A stretch of DNA of 64,000 bases from an uncultured Acetatifactor sp. (GCA_910578815.1 CAJTSE010000001.1:225161-289160), one strand, 5' to 3'; numbered from the stretch's first letter, positions 42,056 through 51,256 are shown. Made by a program: numbers and translations. Notes: generated by a model from the letters alone, not told the origin.

Positions 42056-44738
42056 ACCAGTTTTCCCCCGTATGCAGGTCGATCTCTAATGTCACAGCCA
42101 GGTCCGCCGCCGCCTTCATGTTCTTTGTTAAAATTTCCCGCACCTGTTCCTCTTCTTCCAGCGCCGTCTCGATAACCAGCTCATCGTGTACCTGCAGGAT
42201 CAGCCTTGATTTTAACCCAGCCTCCCGCAATGCCTTCCACACCCGGATCATTGCAATTTTGATAATATCCGCAGCCGTCCCCTGGATGGGCGAATTCATG
42301 GCCACCCGTTCTCCAAAGGAGCGCTGCATAAATACGGATGAGGATAATTCGGGAATCGGCCTGCGTCTGCCGAACATGGTAGTAATATAGCCCTGTTCTT
42401 TCGCGTCATGCACCAGCTTATCCAGAAATTCCTTTACTTTCGGATAGGTAGCAAAATATTGTTCAATATACTCTGATGCCTCTTTCCTGCTGATACTCAA
42501 GTCCTGGCTTAAGCCAAAGGAGCTGATGCCGTAAACAATGCCGAAATTTACCGCCTTGGCGTTCCGGCGCTGTAAGTCCGTAACCTCTTCAAAGGGCGTA
42601 TGGAACACCTTGGCCGCCGTAATCCTGTGAATATCCTGCTCCATACGGTATGCTTCAATCAGCTGCTCGTCCCCTGACATATGAGCCAATACGCGCAGCT
42701 CAATCTGGGAATAATCCGCATCCATAAATTCATACCCTTCCTTGGGAACAAATACCTTGCGAATCCGCCTTCCCAGCTCCATGCGCATGGGAATATTTTG
42801 CAAATTAGGTTCCGTGGAGCTGATCCGCCCTGTAGCCGTAATGGTCTGGTTAAAATTGGTGTGAATCCTGTTGTCCTCTCCGATAAATACCGCCAGCCCG
42901 TCTGCATAGGTGGACTTCAGCTTTGTCAACGTTCTGTATTCCAGAATATCATTCACAATGGCATATTCCTCTGCCAGCTTTTCCAGCACATCCGCCGCTG
43001 TGGAATATCCCGTCCTCGTCTTCTTCCCCCCTGGAAGCTTCATGTTTTCAAACAGTACCTCGCCCAACTGCTTGGGAGAGTTAATGTTAAACTCCATGCC
43101 CGCCTGAGCATGGATGGACTTTTCCAGCTCCTGGATCCTGGTTACCAGCGCGTCTCCGTATGCCTTCAGTTCTTCCCTGCGTACCTCCACGCCTTCCCGC
43201 TCCATATCATACAGCACCAGAGACAAAGGCATCTCGATCTCCCGCATCAGCGCACTCATGCCCGCTTCTCTCAGTTTCTCTTCCAATATATCCAAAGCCT
43301 TAAGGGATACATAAGCCCCATAGCAGCAATATTCCGCAAATTTGTCCGGCTGCTGACGTTTGGCCTCCTTCAGCTTCAGTTTCCCGAAAAGCTCTGCCCT
43401 GCCGGGTATCAACAAACCAAGATGCGCCGAAGCAATGGTTTCCACATCATAATCACTCTTTAAAGGATTGAGCAGATAGGCGGCAATCAGAATATCAAAA
43501 TATCTTTCCGTGGTATCCTGCGCCAGAAAACGGTACTGCCCCTTAATATCAAAGGTGGATACCCTAACCCTGCCAGACAGCCTTTCCAAGGCCTCCGCAA
43601 GCTTCCTCACATTGATTACGTCATTTTCAAAGGGTTCTTCAAACAGTGACATCTGCCGGTCTTCCTGCTCCGGCACTGCCAGAAAGAAAGTCTTTCCTTC
43701 CGGGCTGCTTACCGCGGCCCCTAAGATATTCCCTTCTTCCACCGCCAGAAATATTCCTGTTTTCTGATTATCTTCCAGCTCATCCATCTTAGCCAGAAGC
43801 TCATCAAGAGTCTGCAGCTGCACAAAGGATTTTGTCAGCTCCTTTTGTTCCTCTCCTTTATTCTGGGCACCAAAACGATTCAGCATATTCTTAAAGCCCA
43901 GCTGCTTAAAGAGCTGATAAGCCTCTTCTGTATAATAGCCTTCCGCCCTTGCCGCCACGTAATCCAGCTCCACATCACTGTCAATCTTGATGGCAGCCAG
44001 CATCTTGCTTAAGTCCGCCAGATCCTTATTTTCTTTCAGAGACTCCCTGACGCTTTTCTTTGTGATTTCTTCCACATGGGTATAAATTGCATCCAGCGAG
44101 CCGTACTGCCCCATCAGCTCGGCCGCAGTTTTCTGTCCCACCTTAGGCACGCCCGGAATATTGTCCGCCGTATCCCCCATCAGAGCTTTTAAATCAATAA
44201 ACTGCAGCGGAGTTACGCCGTATGTGCGTTTTACATCCGCGGGATAATAGTCCTCTATCTCCGTCCGTCCCTGCTTTGTTTTGGGAATCCGAATTTTAAT
44301 ATGCTCATCCGCCACCTGCAAAAGATCCCTGTCCCCGGATACCAGCGTCACCTCCATGCCTGCGCTCTGTGCTTTCTTCGCCAGCGTACCCAGTACATCG
44401 TCCGCCTCCAGTCCGGGACGTTCCATAATCGCCACACCCATGGCCTTCAGCACATCCTTCATCACCGGCACCTGCTCCCGCAGTTCCTCCGGCATGGGCT
44501 TTCTGGTACCTTTATAGGCCTCATACATCTCATGGCGGAAGGTAGGGGCATGAACGTCAAAAGCAACCGCCAGGTAATCCGGCTTCTCTTCCTCCAGAAT
44601 CCTGAACATGATATTTAAAAAACCATACACTGCATTTGTGTGCAGTCCCTGAGCGTTGGTCAGCTCAGGAAGCCCGTAAAATGCCCTGTTTAAGATACTG
44701 TGCCCGTCTATCAGGACAAGCTTTCCGCATTCACCCAT
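42042..44738 (-). CDS. polA: DNA polymerase I
   Basis: An 898-residue repair and Okazaki-fragment polymerase. The 5' nuclease domain (1-290) has LIDGHSILNRAFY, GLEADDVLGTLA and the GDTADNIPGVPKVG helix-hairpin-helix motif. The middle exonuclease-like domain (about 310-480) lacks the acidic DxE pair (FLAVEEGN at its place), so proofreading is probably absent, as in Bacillus-type enzymes. The polymerase domain has motif A MDADYSQIELR, the O-helix RRNAKAVNFGIVYG and motif C LQVHDELVIE. The start has AAGGAG upstream. The gene directly precedes coaE and follows a small zinc-finger membrane protein gene. Confidence 0.97.
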   Translation of the reverse strand: MGECGKLVLIDGHSILNRAFYGLPELTNAQGLHTNAVYGFLNIMFRILEEEKPDYLAVAFDVHAPTFRHEMYEAYKGTRKPMPEELREQVPVMKDVLKAMGVAIMERPGLEADDVLGTLAKKAQSAGMEVTLVSGDRDLLQVADEHIKIRIPKTKQGRTEIEDYYPADVKRTYGVTPLQFIDLKALMGDTADNIPGVPKVGQKTAAELMGQYGSLDAIYTHVEEITKKSVRESLKENKDLADLSKMLAAIKIDSDVELDYVAARAEGYYTEEAYQLFKQLGFKNMLNRFGAQNKGEEQKELTKSFVQLQTLDELLAKMDELEDNQKTGIFLAVEEGNILGAAVSSPEGKTFFLAVPEQEDRQMSLFEEPFENDVINVRKLAEALERLSGRVRVSTFDIKGQYRFLAQDTTERYFDILIAAYLLNPLKSDYDVETIASAHLGLLIPGRAELFGKLKLKEAKRQQPDKFAEYCCYGAYVSLKALDILEEKLREAGMSALMREIEMPLSLVLYDMEREGVEVRREELKAYGDALVTRIQELEKSIHAQAGMEFNINSPKQLGEVLFENMKLPGGKKTRTGYSTAADVLEKLAEEYAIVNDILEYRTLTKLKSTYADGLAVFIGEDNRIHTNFNQTITATGRISSTEPNLQNIPMRMELGRRIRKVFVPKEGYEFMDADYSQIELRVLAHMSGDEQLIEAYRMEQDIHRITAAKVFHTPFEEVTDLQRRNAKAVNFGIVYGISSFGLSQDLSISRKEASEYIEQYFATYPKVKEFLDKLVHDAKEQGYITTMFGRRRPIPELSSSVFMQRSFGERVAMNSPIQGTAADIIKIAMIRVWKALREAGLKSRLILQVHDELVIETALEEEEQVREILTKNMKAAADLAVTLEIDLHTGENWYEAK

Positions 44739-44753
44739 ACCAAGCTCCTTACT

Positions 44754-45074
44754 TTAAATCCAAATCCAGGCCGCAATTCCGGCCAATATACAGACCGCCG
44801 CAATTTCCATGGCAATCCCCAGCCTGATCATATTGCCATGGAGCTTTATTTTTCTTTTGATCCTGCTGATCCTCTGGTCCATCTCCTTCTGCAGGTCAAA
44901 GGCCCTTCCGTCCTCCAGCCTCTGAACGCCCTCCGTCACCAGGAACTGAATGACCAGCTCTTCCTTGCAGTTTCCGCACCGCTCCATATGCTCACTGAAC
45001 CGTTTCATGGATGAATAATCCAGCCTGTCTTTCATAAAATCCGGAATCAGCTTTTCAAACTCTTTACAGTCCAT
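44754..45074 (-). CDS. Membrane-anchored zinc-finger protein, anti-sigma-like
   Basis: A 106-residue protein with the zf-HC2 zinc motif (Cys3 with HMERCGNC), a basic amphipathic middle and one C-terminal membrane helix (about 86-105, rich in Ile/Ala). The layout resembles anti-sigma factors, which hold ECF sigma factors at the membrane, but the usual partner sigma gene is not adjacent; it is followed by polA after 15 bases. The ECF-like gene at 49858-51132 lies about 5 kb away and lacks its own zf-HC2 partner, so pairing is possible but unproven. It is preceded by structured element C. Confidence 0.75.
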   Translation of the reverse strand: MDCKEFEKLIPDFMKDRLDYSSMKRFSEHMERCGNCKEELVIQFLVTEGVQRLEDGRAFDLQKEMDQRISRIKRKIKLHGNMIRLGIAMEIAAVCILAGIAAWIWI

Positions 45075-45096
45075 AGCTTTTCACTCTTTCAGACAT

Positions 45097-45226
45097 GCCG
45101 CCTGCGGCGGCACAAAAATCGGTGAAGAACGCCGCTCAAGGCGAGTTTACTCGCCTGCGTTCTTCGAGGCGAAACTTAGATTTTCTTAGGTTGAGTTCTT
45201 TTCTACCTTAGAAAATCTTTTCGCCT
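45097..45226. repeat. Structured intergenic element, copy C
   Basis: It contains hairpins GCCGCCTGCGGCGGC (45097-45111) and AAGAACGC/GCGTTCTT (45125-45132, 45157-45164), then GAGGCGAAACTTAGATTTTC, AGGT/ACCT and TTAGAAAATCTTTTCGCC. The last segment is coding: the metY stop codon (45208-45210) lies within it. It is the copy closest in layout to the tandem copy at 38205-38476. Confidence 0.85.
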
Positions 45227-46494
45227 TGCTCAAGTGCCTGAGCAATATCCGCGATCAGGTCTTCCTGATCCTCAATGCCACAGCTGATGCGGATCAGCTC
45301 TGCGGGAACTCCCGCCTCCTTTAACTGCTCATCGGTCATCTGGCGATGTGTACTAGAGGCCGGGTTTAAACAGCAGGTCCTGGCATCCGCCACATGCGTC
45401 TCTATGGCCGCCAGCTTCAAATTCTTCATAAAGATGCCTGCCGCGTCCCTTCCGCCTTTTAAACCGAAGGACACCACTCCACAGCTTCCATTCGGCAGGT
45501 ACTTCCGGGCCAAATCATAATATTTATTTCCCGGCAGACCGCAGTAATTTACATAAGCAACCTTTTCATGCCCCGCCAGGAATTCCGCAACCGCCTGCGC
45601 ATTTTCGCAATGCCGCTTCATCCGCACATGCAGGCTCTCCAGACCCAAATTTAAAATAAACGCATTCTGAGGGCTTTGAATAGAGCCAAAATCCCGCATC
45701 AGCTGTGCGGTACATTTGGTGATAAACGCCCCTTCTTTACCAAATTTCAAAGCATACGTAATCCCATGATAGCTTTCATCCGGGGTACACAAGCCAGGAT
45801 ACTTCTCCGCATGAGCCATCCAGTCAAATTTTCCGCTGTCCACAATGGCACCGCCCATTGCTGCCCCATGGCCTTCCATATATTTTGTGGTGGAATGGGT
45901 CACAATATCCGCTCCCCATTCAAAAGGCCTGCAATTTACGGGAGTTGCAAAGGTATTGTCAATAATCAACGGCACACCATGCGCATGAGCCCGCTTTGCA
46001 AACCTTTCAATGTCCAGCACCGTTAATGCCGGATTGGCTATCGTTTCTCCAAACATCGCCTTTGTATTGTCCTGAAAGGCAGCGTCCAGCTCTTCGTCCG
46101 TGGCATCCGGGTTCACAAAGGTGACATCAATTCCCATTTTCTTCATGGTAACGGAAATCAGATTAAAGGTGCCTCCATAGATGGTGCTTGACGCTACAAT
46201 ATGATCTCCGCAGCTGCAGATATTAAACAGGGCGTAAAAGTTCGCCGCCTGGCCGCTGCTGGTCAGCATGGCCGCAGTACCGCCCTCCAGCGCCGCAATC
46301 TTCGCCGCCACATGATCGTTGGTGGGATTTTGCAGCCTGGTATAAAAGTAGCCGCTTGCCTCCAGGTCAAACAGCTTCCCCATGTCCTCACTGGTATCGT
46401 ACTTAAAGGTAGTGCTTTGAATGATAGGGATCTGGCGCGGCTCTCCGTTCCTCGGTGTATAGCCGCCCTGCACACATACACTGTTTATCTTCAT
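45208..46494 (-). CDS. metY: O-acetylhomoserine sulfhydrylase
   Basis: A 428-residue PLP enzyme of the Cys/Met metabolism family, probably making homocysteine from O-acetylhomoserine and sulfide. Features are YTRLQNPTNDHVAAKIAALE, the PLP lysine in THSTTKYMEGHGA, and the C-terminal SSTHRQMTDEQL typical of MetY. Related members include methionine gamma-lyase and cystathionine enzymes, but length and the SSTHRQ motif favour MetY. Its promoter is at 46570-46598. The last codons and the stop overlap structured element C, so the C-terminal QGEKIF is encoded by the repeat. Confidence 0.92.
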   Translation of the reverse strand: MKINSVCVQGGYTPRNGEPRQIPIIQSTTFKYDTSEDMGKLFDLEASGYFYTRLQNPTNDHVAAKIAALEGGTAAMLTSSGQAANFYALFNICSCGDHIVASSTIYGGTFNLISVTMKKMGIDVTFVNPDATDEELDAAFQDNTKAMFGETIANPALTVLDIERFAKRAHAHGVPLIIDNTFATPVNCRPFEWGADIVTHSTTKYMEGHGAAMGGAIVDSGKFDWMAHAEKYPGLCTPDESYHGITYALKFGKEGAFITKCTAQLMRDFGSIQSPQNAFILNLGLESLHVRMKRHCENAQAVAEFLAGHEKVAYVNYCGLPGNKYYDLARKYLPNGSCGVVSFGLKGGRDAAGIFMKNLKLAAIETHVADARTCCLNPASSTHRQMTDEQLKEAGVPAELIRISCGIEDQEDLIADIAQALEQGEKIF

Positions 46495-46569
46495 CTAAAT
46501 ATTCCTGCCTTTCCTGCGATCCGGCACCTTGAAATCCAAAACCGGCATGCACATATAAAACCACTTTTC

Positions 46570-46598
46570 AGTATACACATTTCCCGGCTAAAGTTCAA
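46570..46598 (-). promoter_or_regulatory. Promoter of metY
   Basis: TTGAAC and TATACT with 17-base spacing on the minus strand. I see no S-box or SAM riboswitch in the short leader. Confidence 0.7.
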
Positions 46599-46627
46599 CC
46601 GTTTCTTTACGCGGCAGCGCTGAAAAT

Positions 46628-46670
46628 CCCCTCAAGCAGACTTTATTATTTGCCTTGTCTGCCTGAGGGG
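46628..46670 (-). terminator. Terminator of the DRE-TIM lyase gene
   Basis: CCCCTCAGGCAGAC and GTCTGCTTGAGGGG on the minus strand form a 14-base stem followed by ATTTTC, about 75 bases after the stop codon. The T tract is short. Confidence 0.65.
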
Positions 46671-46746
46671 ATCATATCAGTCTATACTGTTTACGGGACT
46701 TTTTTATTTCGGCATTTTATGGGGCTGCTTTAAGTCTGCCCTTTTT

Positions 46747-47721
46747 TCAGTCCTGGGCCACTACCTCCCGATAAAACTCCGCATAATCATTCCTTTTTTC
46801 CTTTGTGAACTGAATAGCCGTTCTGGGATGCTGGTTTAAAAGCCCCGTCATCAAATACTGCAGGTCATACCCCCAAACAACACCCTCCGCCTTCAATTTG
46901 TTCATATACGAATCCACAAACTGAATGGCCGGATATACATTATACTTCGGGTTACGCAGGAAGCCCAGTAACAGCTCCATGGCACAGTTGCCGGCCCCTC
47001 TTCCCATGGACGCATAAGTGGCATCCAGCCAGTCAACTCCGTCTCCCACTGCTTCAATCGTATTGGCAAAGGCAAGCTGCTGATTGTTGTGAGCATGTAC
47101 ACCTACCTTTTTACCGTATTTTACGGCAGCATTCATGTAAATATCCGCCAGCCTGGCCATCTGCTCCGGGTAAATGGCTCCATAACTGTCCACGATGTAA
47201 AGCACATCCACTGAAGTCTGCCCTAAAATGTCCAGAGCTACCTTCAAATCCCCCTCCTGTGTATTGGAAATGGCCATAATATTGCAGCTCACCTCATAGC
47301 CCTTCCCTGCCGCATCCTCAATCATCTCCACCGCAGCCGGTATCGTATTCAGATAAGTGGCCACCCGGATCAAATCAATGGGACTGTCTGCCCGATTGAT
47401 TATATCCGTTTTGTAATCGCAGCGTCCCACGTCAGCCATCACCGCAATTTTTAAATCCGTAGCATTCTCTCCCACAATAGCCCGAATGTCTTCATCTCTG
47501 GAAAATTTCCACTTGCCGAACTTGTCCGCATCAAACATCTCACTTGATGCCTTATAGCCGAACTCCATATAGTCCACACCGGCACGCAGATTTGTAAGAT
47601 ACAGCGCCTTTACAAATTCATCCGTAAAATAAAAATCGTTTACCAGGCCTCCGTCTCGAAGAGTGGCGTCCACCACTTTCACATTCGGCCGATATTGAAT
47701 TAAACTGGCTATCTCTTTCAT
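46747..47721 (-). CDS. DRE-TIM metallolyase-type aldolase of unknown substrate
   Basis: A 324-residue TIM barrel of the HMG-CoA lyase-like family. The DRE-type motif reads VVDATLRDGGLVND, and the metal-binding His pair is GVHAHNNQQLAFAN. Related enzymes are 4-hydroxy-2-oxovalerate aldolase and homocitrate or isopropylmalate synthases; the C-terminal regulatory domain of the synthases is missing, so an aldolase or lyase is more likely. I chose ATG 47721 after AGGAAAG; an upstream start at 47763 is possible. It is monocistronic, with a candidate promoter at 47789-47817. The substrate is not evident. Confidence 0.8.
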   Translation of the reverse strand: MKEIASLIQYRPNVKVVDATLRDGGLVNDFYFTDEFVKALYLTNLRAGVDYMEFGYKASSEMFDADKFGKWKFSRDEDIRAIVGENATDLKIAVMADVGRCDYKTDIINRADSPIDLIRVATYLNTIPAAVEMIEDAAGKGYEVSCNIMAISNTQEGDLKVALDILGQTSVDVLYIVDSYGAIYPEQMARLADIYMNAAVKYGKKVGVHAHNNQQLAFANTIEAVGDGVDWLDATYASMGRGAGNCAMELLLGFLRNPKYNVYPAIQFVDSYMNKLKAEGVVWGYDLQYLMTGLLNQHPRTAIQFTKEKRNDYAEFYREVVAQD

Positions 47722-47788
47722 CTTCTTTCCTGTTTCCTCCCGCTTCCGCTTAAAATGCTGCATCTTCCTCGCATCTCCCGGCAGTGTT

Positions 47789-47817
47789 AGTTTAGCAGTT
47801 TAAAGCGAAAAAATCAA
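47789..47817 (-). promoter_or_regulatory. Candidate promoter of the DRE-TIM lyase gene
   Basis: TTGATT and TAAACT with 17-base spacing on the minus strand. The divergent SDR gene has a consensus -10 (TATAAT at 47840-47845) on the plus strand but a poor -35. Confidence 0.45.
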
Positions 47818-47865
47818 TAGTATTTTTTCAAAAAGAGTGTATAATGATCTATTAGGAGGATGCTT

Positions 47866-48633
47866 ATGAATATAGCTATTGTAACCGGCGCTTCCAGCGG
47901 CCTGGGCGCAGAGTACGTCCGACAGCTGGATACCAATGAATGCCTTAACGAAATATGGGTAATTGCAAGGAGGCAGGATAGGCTTGCGGATTTGCAGGAA
48001 CAGGTAAAGACCCGTCTGCGCCCTCTGGTCTGTGACCTGACCACACCTGATTCCATCTGTCGACTTTCCGCCCTCTTACAAAAAAAGAAGCCCAATGTCC
48101 GGATTTTAATCAACGGAGCCGGATTCGGCAAAATCGGCAGCTATGCTACCATTGACTTAAAGCAATGCGAACAGATGATTGACTTAAACTGCCGGGCTGC
48201 CGTGGCGGTGACTCAAACTGTACTCCCTTATATGCACAGGGGCGCCCGCATATTGGAAATCTGCTCCACTGCGGCTTTTCAGCCTCTTCCCTATATGAAT
48301 ATTTATTCTGCTTCCAAGGCCTTTTTATACCGTTACTCCTTAAGCCTTGGAAAAGAACTGGCAGCCACAGGTATCTGCGTCACCGCAGTATGCCCTTTCT
48401 GGGTCAGGGGCACGGAATTCATCGGCACTGCAAAAGATACCGCAGACAGCCATCAGGTAAATAATTTTATTCTATCTTCCCGTAGAGAAGATGTCGTTCG
48501 CCGCTCCCTCAAGGACAGCTGCAGAAGACGAACAGTTTCTACACCAGGATTCGCCTGCTCACTGCATCGCATTCTTGCCAGGATCATGCCTGTCAGACTT
48601 TTAATGGCTGCCTGGGATGTGGTCAGAAAATGA
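47866..48633 (+). CDS. SDR-family oxidoreductase
   Basis: A 255-residue short-chain dehydrogenase. Cofactor loop TGASSGLG, Arg pair after the second strand (VIARRQDR) suggesting NADP(H), INGAGFG, and catalytic Ser in ICSTAAF with YSASK. The C-terminal part is basic and hydrophobic (RILARIMPVRLLMAAWDVVRK), as in DltE-like SDRs, and may associate with membranes. AGGAGG lies six bases before the ATG at 47866; an ATG directly after the AGGAGG is too close. The CapA-like gene starts 36 bases after the stop, so the two are probably one operon. The substrate is unknown. Confidence 0.9.
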   Translation: MNIAIVTGASSGLGAEYVRQLDTNECLNEIWVIARRQDRLADLQEQVKTRLRPLVCDLTTPDSICRLSALLQKKKPNVRILINGAGFGKIGSYATIDLKQCEQMIDLNCRAAVAVTQTVLPYMHRGARILEICSTAAFQPLPYMNIYSASKAFLYRYSLSLGKELAATGICVTAVCPFWVRGTEFIGTAKDTADSHQVNNFILSSRREDVVRRSLKDSCRRRTVSTPGFACSLHRILARIMPVRLLMAAWDVVRK

Positions 48634-48669
48634 CGATTGCTAAATTTTCCCATTAATGAGGAATGTTTT

Positions 48670-49848
48670 ATGAAAAGATTCAGATGCTTATACCTGTTAT
48701 CCCTGACGGCTCTGGTGTCGGCAGGATGCCTAGGATTAAACGGCTGCGGCGAGATAAATGCAGACAGCTCCAATATAGAATCTCTTTCTCCGGATTCGGA
48801 GACCACACAGGCAGAAACCTTGCTGCCTGAGATGATTTCTCCAATTCTTCCGGAGCCTTCACCTACGCCGGAGACAACTCCTGCGCCGGAACCGGAAGTA
48901 ATCGAACTCACGATTTCTGCTGCCGGGGACGTGTCCCTGGGCATTCTACAGATTCACGGATACGCTGGAACCTTCCGGGAAATGTACGATCAGCAGGGAC
49001 CCGCCTACTTTCTGCAGAATGTAAAGTCTGTTTTTGAAGAGGATGACATGACCATCGTGAATTTCGAGGGTGTCCTCACAGAATCAACAGATCTAGTTGA
49101 AAAACAATATAATATCAAAGGCGATCCCGCCTATATCGAAGTCCTTCCCTTAGGAAGCGTAGAAGCTGTCAGCTTCGGAAACAATCACCGCATGGATTAC
49201 GGCAGGCAGGGAAGCGACGATACCGTGGCGCTGTTTGAAGAAAACGGAATTTCGTACGCATATGACGACAACATCGGCATTTATGAGACAAAAGGACTCC
49301 GCATCGGCTTTGTCTCCGTAAACGAGGTCTATGACGGCGAAGCAGTGGAGCTCTGGCTGGAAGAAGGTATTCGAAAGCTGCAGGAGGACGAGGTCAATCT
49401 GATTATTACCTGCTGCCACTGGGGTATTGAAAGAGATGATTATCCCGAAGAGTATCAAAAAAAACTTGGAAAGAAATGTATCGACTGGGGAGCAGACCTG
49501 GTACTGGGCTGCCATCCCCATGTCTTGCAGGGCATTGAGGTTTACAACGGTAAATTTATCGTATACAGCATGGGAAATTTTTGCTTTGGCGGCAACAGGA
49601 ATCCCAAGGATAAAGAAACCATGATTTTCCGGCAGACCTTCACCTTTATAGACGGGGTAAAACAGGAGGACCGACAGGCAAGGATAATTCCCTGCCTGAT
49701 CAGCTCTGTGATGTCCCGAAACGATTACTGCCCTACCCCGGCAGAAGGCGATGACTTTGCGTCCATACTGGAACGAATAAATACCTTAAGTGAGCCCTTT
49801 AACACAAAATTTGATAAAGACGGCAGTTATGTCAGTCCCGAAGACTGA
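48670..49848 (+). CDS. CapA-family lipoprotein
   Basis: A 392-residue secreted protein. The signal peptide has a Cys after LVSAG and a second after GLNG, either of which could be a lipobox. A Pro/Glu/Thr-rich spacer (about 45-85) follows. The CapA/PgsA metallophosphatase-like domain (about 88-360) has SAAGDVSLG, IVNFEGVL, SFGNNHRMDYG, CCHWGIERDD and GCHPHVLQG. CapA proteins are linked to poly-gamma-glutamate export or to wall polymers; no capB or capC genes are here, so polyglutamate synthesis is not supported. The start at 48670 follows GAGGAA. It shares an operon with the SDR gene upstream and converges with the sigma factor gene. Confidence 0.88.
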   Translation: MKRFRCLYLLSLTALVSAGCLGLNGCGEINADSSNIESLSPDSETTQAETLLPEMISPILPEPSPTPETTPAPEPEVIELTISAAGDVSLGILQIHGYAGTFREMYDQQGPAYFLQNVKSVFEEDDMTIVNFEGVLTESTDLVEKQYNIKGDPAYIEVLPLGSVEAVSFGNNHRMDYGRQGSDDTVALFEENGISYAYDDNIGIYETKGLRIGFVSVNEVYDGEAVELWLEEGIRKLQEDEVNLIITCCHWGIERDDYPEEYQKKLGKKCIDWGADLVLGCHPHVLQGIEVYNGKFIVYSMGNFCFGGNRNPKDKETMIFRQTFTFIDGVKQEDRQARIIPCLISSVMSRNDYCPTPAEGDDFASILERINTLSEPFNTKFDKDGSYVSPED

Positions 49849-49857
49849 TGCGGTATT

Positions 49858-51132
49858 TTACAAAATATAATCCGTAATGCAGTCATACCACTGTACATAG
49901 GTAGTTCCATTGACGGTCAGCCTGTCGTTATCCGGCAGCTGTTCGCTCCATTTCTTTTTGTAATGATCCAGCGCCCAGTCGTCACGGTTAAATCTGCGCC
50001 AAAGTATGGTCCTGCCGTTCCGGTCCAGAAACTGCTCGGAGACAACGCCGGCATTATAGGTTTCTATGTCCATAGCGCAGACCGTATCATAACTTCTGCC
50101 GCCGATGGTAACCGTGTACCTTCCCACAATATCCAGCAGAAAATCCTTTTCTGCGCTTGTAATCACCGTGCCCTTTCTCTGTATATCTCCCTTAACGGAC
50201 AGATTCGTTTCATTGCCGCAGTTGTCTTCCCCAAAGCCCCAGTTCGGCAGGAATTCCTCCCCATCCAGGAAGGTAATAAAATTGCGGACATCCCCGTCGT
50301 TTCTGATCGTCGCCAGATAACGACAATGGGTGTCGGTAAGCTGGGCCACAAAGGTACGGTTGATCACGTCGTTTTTATTTGAACAGGACGCCTCCCTGGC
50401 AGTCAGCTCCACCCCTTCAATGTCGTGGACCTTTGCCCTGCCCAAGACCTCCATATCATATATATGGCTGCATTTGCGGGAAGGCATATCGTACATCCCC
50501 CAGGAGAGCTTCTCTCCCAGTCTGGGCACCAGAAACCACCCCATCAGCTCTTCCCATTTTACGTCAAAGGGCGGCTCCGTACTCACCTCAATCTGATATT
50601 CGGGCATCAGTTCAGGTAACTTGCTCATACTAATTTCTCCTTTCGATTCGTCAATGTGATAACAGGGATACTTGTGCTTAAAATTCTGCTTTGCGGTGTA
50701 CAATCTGCTTTTCACGGTTCCCACAGGGATGCCCAGCCTTTCTGCGATTTCTACCTGGGGCAGCTCCTTCCAGAAATACAGATACAGAATCTGCTTGTCC
50801 TTATCACCCAGCAGGCTCAAGGTTTCCCTTACGGCAGAAACCACAGCTAGTCCATGCCTGCCGTCCGTCAGCCGCTGCTCCGCCAGCTCGTCAAGTGGCA
50901 TTTCACAGCAGGCGGCCTTCCTTCGGAAATAGTCGCTGCATTTATTCCTGGCAATGCTGATCACCCATGCTTTAAAGGCCTCCGGCCTTTTCAGCTGGGA
51001 AAATTTCTGATACGCTGTAAAAAATACCTCCTGCAGCACATCCTCCGCATCTGCCCTGCATCCAATTCGAAATTTCACAAATCGCTCCACAGAACTTCTT
51101 TCCGCTTCCAGCAATCTCTCAAACGTGTCCAC
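49858..51132 (-). CDS. ECF-type sigma factor with 256-residue C-terminal extension
   Basis: A 424-residue protein beginning with GTG behind AAAGGAGGTGA. Residues 1-90 contain sigma region 2 (AEDVLQEVFFTAYQKF, then FKAWVISIARNKCSDYFRRK), and 100-160 region 4 (LPQVEIAERLGIPVGTVKSR). Usual ECF factors end near residue 165. Here the frame continues for 256 residues of unknown fold rich in Asp, Trp and Tyr, with no membrane helix. At the junction an intact AAAGGAG (50637-50643) precedes an in-frame ATG (50628), as if two genes had fused, or as if the extension is also made separately. The extension could be a sensory or anti-sigma-like domain. No anti-sigma gene is adjacent. Confidence 0.87.
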   Translation of the reverse strand: MDTFERLLEAERSSVERFVKFRIGCRADAEDVLQEVFFTAYQKFSQLKRPEAFKAWVISIARNKCSDYFRRKAACCEMPLDELAEQRLTDGRHGLAVVSAVRETLSLLGDKDKQILYLYFWKELPQVEIAERLGIPVGTVKSRLYTAKQNFKHKYPCYHIDESKGEISMSKLPELMPEYQIEVSTEPPFDVKWEELMGWFLVPRLGEKLSWGMYDMPSRKCSHIYDMEVLGRAKVHDIEGVELTAREASCSNKNDVINRTFVAQLTDTHCRYLATIRNDGDVRNFITFLDGEEFLPNWGFGEDNCGNETNLSVKGDIQRKGTVITSAEKDFLLDIVGRYTVTIGGRSYDTVCAMDIETYNAGVVSEQFLDRNGRTILWRRFNRDDWALDHYKKKWSEQLPDNDRLTVNGTTYVQWYDCITDYIL

Positions 51133-51210
51133 CGCACATCACCTCCTTTCACCAACATAGACAGATACCGATGCCAAAAGGTTCATTTTACCTTCAAGTT
51201 TTCCAACACA

Positions 51211-51256
51211 AAACGGCGCAAAACCTGAACCAACATGGTTCGATTTTGCGCCGTTT
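51211..51256 (-). terminator. Terminator after tRNA-Leu
   Basis: AAACGGCGCAAAA and TTTTGCGCCGTTT are exact complements, with an additional inner pairing GAACC/GGTTC. It begins two bases after the tRNA 3' end on the minus strand. Confidence 0.85.

Noticed and set aside
45208..46598. SAM (S-box) riboswitch upstream of metY
   Set aside because: The leader between the promoter and start is only about 70 bases and has none of the S-box elements.
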